Shown: positions 18,357 to 22,234 of the stretch, one piece after another
Layout of the letters: each line of letters opens with the position of its first letter
How positions within the stretch are numbered: the first letter of the stretch is position 1
From: Coptodactyla brooksi
Lineage: Eukaryota; Arthropoda; Insecta; Coleoptera; Scarabaeidae
Direction: 5' to 3'
Assembly: GCA_033557675.1 (NCBI GenBank)
Contig: JAWQRM010000478.1
Location: 1 to 22,234, forward strand
Length of the DNA: 22,234 nt
Translations under genes and position numbers: made by a program
Notes under the pieces: generated by a model
What the model was told of the DNA's origin: nothing
The model's database searches: none
What the model saw: only the letters and a program-made list of their open reading frames with translations

Positions 18357-18425
18357 CCACTTCGCCAAAACAATAAGTCAGTTGCTCGACACACGTTTCG
18401 CTGATAACGTTGGCCTCGTCTGGAG
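18357..18425 (-). ncRNA. Decayed hammerhead-like motif with adjacent TGGCGAAGTGG box
   Basis: The minus strand reads CAGACGA (18422-18416; CTGATGA with two changes), one extra G, a degraded stem II ending in CAGC, GAAAC, loop GTGT, then GTC ending at 18388. Seventeen bases further on comes TTTTGGCGAAGTGG. In the element at 12574-12800 the same box follows the cleavage site by 18-19 bases. The shared spacing shows these are copies of one family. Core mutations make activity unlikely. Confidence 0.55.
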
Positions 18426-18469
18426 CCACCAGGGACAAAGATCTGGAGGAAGTCCGGAGCCACCAGGGA
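18422..18469. repeat. Short direct repeat GGAGCCACCAGGGA
   Basis: The 14-mer occurs at 18422-18435 and 18456-18469, 34 bases apart. The first copy overlaps the end of the hammerhead-like motif. Confidence 0.85.
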
Positions 18470-18606
18470 ATTTTTGTTCCTGGGACACCCTATTGTTAAC
18501 ATGTCCAGACATGTTTGTGCATGCTAATATATCATATAAACCGGGAACGCGGACAGCGCACTTCAGTTCCTTTATATGCAGTATTGAATAAGCATCATCA
18601 TAAATA

Positions 18607-20203
18607 ATGGCGAGACGATTTCTATCTGATGAAGAAATTGCAGAGATAGATAGCAGATTAGGTAGCAAACTATGATTCTTCAGATCATGACGTAGTGCAA
18701 ACAAATATTGTGGTTCCGGTGCAGTTAGTACAGTTAAAAGACAAAGTTATATGTTGGATGTTAGAACTTTTCTCCCAAAGTGACCGAGCATCTATACGCA
18801 CATATAATACAAATTACTGCTGATCCAACTATATGTGCCATATTCAGAGTGAAGGATATTCTATCTGTCTTTCAAGTTATCGTGAACTCTACACTTGAAA
18901 ATATTGCGTTAAAAATGAGCAATGTTGAAAATCGGAGAGAGTACGGATGCGATTGGGAAGATCTGGATAATATTTCAATACAAGCATATAGGATTATTGT
19001 TGTTGGCAGAAGTTTATAAATCACGGCGAATTCGGCGAATCAACAAAAAGTTTCTGGGATGCAGAAACCGGTAGACCTATTTTTTGTGCAACGATATCCT
19101 TAAAAGTTTTTTATCGAATATCACGCGTATTACGTTTTGACGATAAGGTCGATCGTCAACAAAGGAGAACAAGTGACAAATTAGCCCAAATAAGAGAGTT
19201 TTGGGAGAAGTGGATAGAAATTATGTTTAAATTATACAATGTAGTTGATAATGTTACTGGTGATGAACAACTTGTTGGTTTCAGGGGACGCTGTCTTTTC
19301 AAACAGTACATTCCCAGCAAGCCAGCAAAACATGGTATCAAAAACTCTTTGTGACAGTTGTAGTTCCTACGCCATGAGATGTCAAGTTTATGCAGGAAAA
19401 TGTCCAAGTGAAGCACCAGAAAAAAATCAAGGGTTGTGAGTAGTTTTATTTACTTAAAAAATTAAGTAAATACTCCTCAAAAGAAAACTTACAATGTTAG
19501 GAACGGTTAGAAAAAATAAACCCGAACTTCCCGTGATTACAATAAGTAAAGAAGTACTTTTTATTTTACCAAGGATACCACAATTGTGTCATATGTGCCC
19601 AAACACATAAAAACTTTATTCTCATGATGTCGCACTCTGATATTACACTCACATCTTACATCACATATTACAATCACATTTCCTTATCACATTGTGATAA
19701 GGAAATTAGCAGCATGGACGACAAGAAGCCACAAACAATACTAGATTATAACTCTATCAAAGGGGCGGTTGCTAAGTTGTATCACAGTATTGCAGCAAAT
19801 GAAAAACCAATTGATGGCCTATTATTTTGTTCTACAATATACTTGATGTTAGTGCTTATAATGCATTTGCGTTATGGAGACAAATAAATCCAGATTGGAA
19901 TAAGAAACTTCTGTACAAGAGAAAACTCTTTCTGGAAGAATTGGGCAAACTCATTATGATGTCAAGAGAACATAAACCTCGCACTCAACAAGCTATTGTC
20001 GTAGTAAAGAAAATTCGAGGTCAACGTGGCGAAGTAGCAGTGCCATCTACATCTGGTGCAATCCGTAAAAATAAAAGAGTACGGAGTAATGTGTGTCCAT
20101 CAAAATGTGTCAATAAAACGAAAATAACATGTTGTAAGTGTAATAAATATTTGTGTACGGTTCATGTGATCATTGTCATCAGTGGAAATATTATGCAATG
20201 ATT
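18607..20203 (+). pseudogene. piggyBac transposase relic, frameshifted
   Basis: ATG 18607 begins MARRFLSDEEIAEIDS, a typical acidic piggyBac N-terminus, and soon frameshifts. DWEDLDNISIQAYRI lies at about 18951-18999 and LLAEVYKSRR near 19001-19030. FWDAETGRPIFCATIS and VLRFDDKVDRQQRRTSDKLA follow in another frame. The first catalytic block is GDEQLVGFRGRC (about 19260-19295), with Asp kept, followed by FKQYIPSKPAKHGIK. The stretch 19440-19690 is badly decayed and includes a perfect 29-bp palindrome. KPQTILDYNSIKGAV (about 19726-19770) is the last catalytic block, but the following residues read AKLYHS where VD..D is expected, so the catalytic Asp is gone. NILDVSAYNAFALWRQINP continues in a third frame to a Cys-rich C-terminus (CPSKC, CCKCNKYLC) that is the element-binding domain in this family. 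Intact enzymes cut and paste at TTAA. At least three frameshifts make this copy non-functional. Confidence 0.9.
19678..19706. repeat. Perfect 14-bp inverted repeat, 1-base spacer
   Basis: ATTTCCTTATCACA at 19678-19691 is mirrored exactly at 19693-19706. It lies in the decayed part of the piggyBac transposase, just before the KPQTILDYN block. It is preceded by an ATCACAT/ATTACA-rich stretch (19638-19680), so a small local rearrangement or insertion is possible. Confidence 0.85.
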
Positions 20204-20461
20204 AGATGCAGATCAGAATTTATTTGATATTCTCTCGTATTGTTAGATTTAGTGTTAGTAATATTTTTTTATTATAATACATTTTACTTTTGTTAGCAAT
20301 AGTTAGTAATTGTTAGTAAAGCTTTTCATCATTGTTTGCGTTTAGGTACTGTAATAAAATGACAATATATTAATTTCGAGCCATTTTTAACAAACCTCCT
20401 ATACCTGCATACATCGGATCACTATTACCCTAAGACCTACAAGTGTAGATAGAGTGAAACT

Positions 20462-20481
20462 AAGGAGAATAGCAGGGTTAA
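20462..20481. repeat. piggyBac right terminus ending GGG-TTAA
   Basis: AAGGAGAATAGCAGGG is followed by TTAA (20478-20481), about 270 bases past the transposase stop, the distance and form expected for a piggyBac right end. A small subterminal palindrome, CTACA-AG-TGTAG, lies near 20438-20449. Confidence 0.6.
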
Positions 20482-21425
20482 ATATACATATTTATATTAA
20501 CATATACTATAAACAAGTGGTACGTGGGATTATTTGAAGGGTAGTGTTTAATTATTTGGGCACGGCATGTCAGAAAAGTTCGCCACCCCTGATCTCTAGT
20601 ATATACGTGGCTCATTTACAAAGGCTATGTTTACGTGTGAATCGACATTTGGAGAGAGACTTGCTCACTTCGCATTCCGTTCCTTTTTAACTTCAATAAT
20701 TCCGTATTTGTGCCTTTATCACAATAATCTAGAGACTGGATTTCAATCAACAGGAGTGGGTACCCAAATTCGCATTTTGCGGAAGAATTTTCAGCGACAA
20801 ATTAAAAAATTCATTAGGTATTAAAATTTTCAATATCGGTTACTGTATTTGTTTATATCTGTGTGGAGGATTGATTTACGAAAAATAAATCGGTTGATTC
20901 TGGTATTCTTCTTTAAAGTTATGTAGGTACTAATTCATAACACCAGGCATTTTAGAGTTCATAAACAGGTAGCTGATGCAGTATTACAATAAAATACACA
21001 CAACATTGTCATCATTGTCTAATAGTGGTTTTTAATTTTTATCAAGCAGAACTGATACGTCACTTTTAGGCTACATTTAGACATTTACCTACAGGTGTGG
21101 AGTGGCTCCATTTTCGAAAATATCCCATATAATCCAACAGTAAGATAAATTACATTAGTGGTATATGAAAATAATAGTTGAAAAAATACAGTGACGTACA
21201 AAGAAACGGTTAATAGTCTTCCTCTGTGGTTCAATTTTAAAAATCTAAAAACCAGATTGCAGGGAAAAAAACACCGTTATATAGGGTATAACACATTTTC
21301 AAGCAACCTTAGATTATGTGATAAACGATAGTCAACTTACTTAATATTTTTTTTCAATTACTGTAGATTATTTTTATTTAATACAATGATGCACTGTAAG
21401 ACTATATACTGACTGGCGATATATG
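20482..21425. other. AT-rich intergenic DNA, no gene seen
   Basis: The 65-codon plus frame at 20627-20824 has no recognised motif. The sequence around 20556-20600 (GGCACGGCATGTCAGAAAAG onward) is more complex and might be a repeat edge, but there is no partner in the window. Confidence 0.4.
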
Positions 21426-21545
21426 ACTAGCCCCATAGGGATTTACTATAGTGAGCGGACAGTGAGACAGACTGGGCCTCGTTCACTTCGAGAGCCAGCG
21501 ACACAGCGCAATGTAACTCGCAAAGTTTAAAGAAGAATTGGATCG
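21426..21545 (-). repeat. Dispersed repeat, copy B
   Basis: The minus strand over 21430-21520 reads GAGTTACATTGCGCTGTGTC, then GTGAACGAGGCCCAGTCTGT and CGCTCACTATAG, then CCCTATGGGGC. This matches 8931-9020 on the plus strand. Both copies begin and end at similar places, so they are independent insertions of one unclassified element. Confidence 0.65.
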
Positions 21546-22234
21546 TTATTGGCACGTTTTATGACAATTTCAATATGCACCTATATAAAAAACAATATAC
21601 ACATATAAAATATATCAAAATACTCTCAAATATATTTTAACTAATAAAATATTCATTTTAACACAGGTCGCAAATTTTTAAAAATTCTAATCCCTTGGCA
21701 TATGATGTCTTACATAATAGTAAGTAATAATACTTTAAACATTAATACATCTATGTATTAATATATTTATATGTGAGCGTCATTGGAATCTTCATTAAGT
21801 TTAATTCAATTGTTAATCTGTAGCGACTTTGTCTTATAAGAAATTAAACAATAAATTTGGATTTTGGAGCCAAAAGTCACTTTTTCTAAAATTCTATAAC
21901 TTCTGCATTTACCAAAAAATAATTATTTTGAGAACTAAATAGCAGATGTGATTATTTCAAGTCGAGGTATTGCAGGATGGATTTAATTCAAGGGATAAGC
22001 TGATGTAGAACAGGAAATGTTGCTGCCGGAAATGTTTTATATTTTGTTGAAAAGTTTATATTTTGTATATTACTTACGAAAAAAAATAGTATAAAGAATT
22101 TGTATTAAATTTTGATTTATGAATGGAATAAAATACAGTACCGCATTGGAAATCAAGAATTTTGCTTTCTGGCGAGTCTTCTATGAATAACACAAATGCT
22201 GGGTTATACAAACGTTATCAACAGGGCCGTGAAG
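21546..22234. other. AT-rich intergenic DNA, no gene seen
   Basis: No open frame of note, no recognised repeat. The window ends in unassigned sequence. Confidence 0.45.

Noticed and set aside
18009..18704. Minus-strand frames of 113 and 108 codons
   Set aside because: Plus-strand frames cover the same DNA, no motif is recognised, and the second frame overlaps the piggyBac start and the hammerhead-like remnant.
1..22234. tRNA, rRNA, CRISPR array or bacterial operon
   Set aside because: No tRNA-like B box with a foldable cloverleaf, no rRNA core sequences, no spaced identical repeats, and no adjacent co-directional genes were seen.

Overview
The window looks like intergenic DNA from an insect, most likely an ant or another hymenopteran. 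It is strongly AT-rich, has no bacterial-style gene packing, and is full of decayed DNA transposons and Penelope-like retroelement pieces. The host assignment is an inference from the repeat families and base composition. I found no intact host protein gene, tRNA, rRNA or CRISPR array. Every coding signal I could recognise is a broken transposon gene.

Layout. Positions 1-200 hold a degenerate 41-bp minisatellite. From 200 to about 4340 there is AT-rich DNA with several hairpins (1183-1214, 2775-2884, 2948-2984, 4153-4194) and a 115-bp tandem duplication (3505-3735). The C-terminus of a mariner transposase (4344-4583, minus) runs into a TGACA-rich minisatellite (4584-4980). A GC-rich, low-repeat island at 6410-6840 is the best candidate for a conserved host regulatory element. 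At 8498-8743 (minus) is the C-terminal end of a Penelope-like element, with a vestigial hammerhead-like motif 139 nt downstream.

From 10258 to 11370 lies a Tc1/mariner-type transposase relic with one in-frame stop, small frameshifts and a 72-bp piggyBac-type MITE inserted exactly at a TTAA. Next to it is the C-terminal piece of an integrase-type transposase (11511-11882). At 12574-12800 an inverted repeat carries a hammerhead ribozyme-like core on each strand; the plus-strand copy keeps all conserved core residues. A second mariner transposase relic lies on the minus strand at 15830-16300.

Positions 16531-20481 may be one old piggyBac element. They contain a foldback repeat with arms of about 0.5 kb (16752-18002), a third hammerhead/A-box-like unit (minus strand, near 18388) and a frameshifted piggyBac transposase (18607-20203) that ends at a GGG-TTAA terminus. 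The remainder is AT-rich DNA with a dispersed repeat at 21430-21520 that matches 8931-9020 in inverse orientation.

The main interest lies in the hammerhead-bearing repeat family, the minute piggyBac MITE caught as a clean insertion, and the foldback element with an unassigned ORF. None of the transposase relics looks functional.
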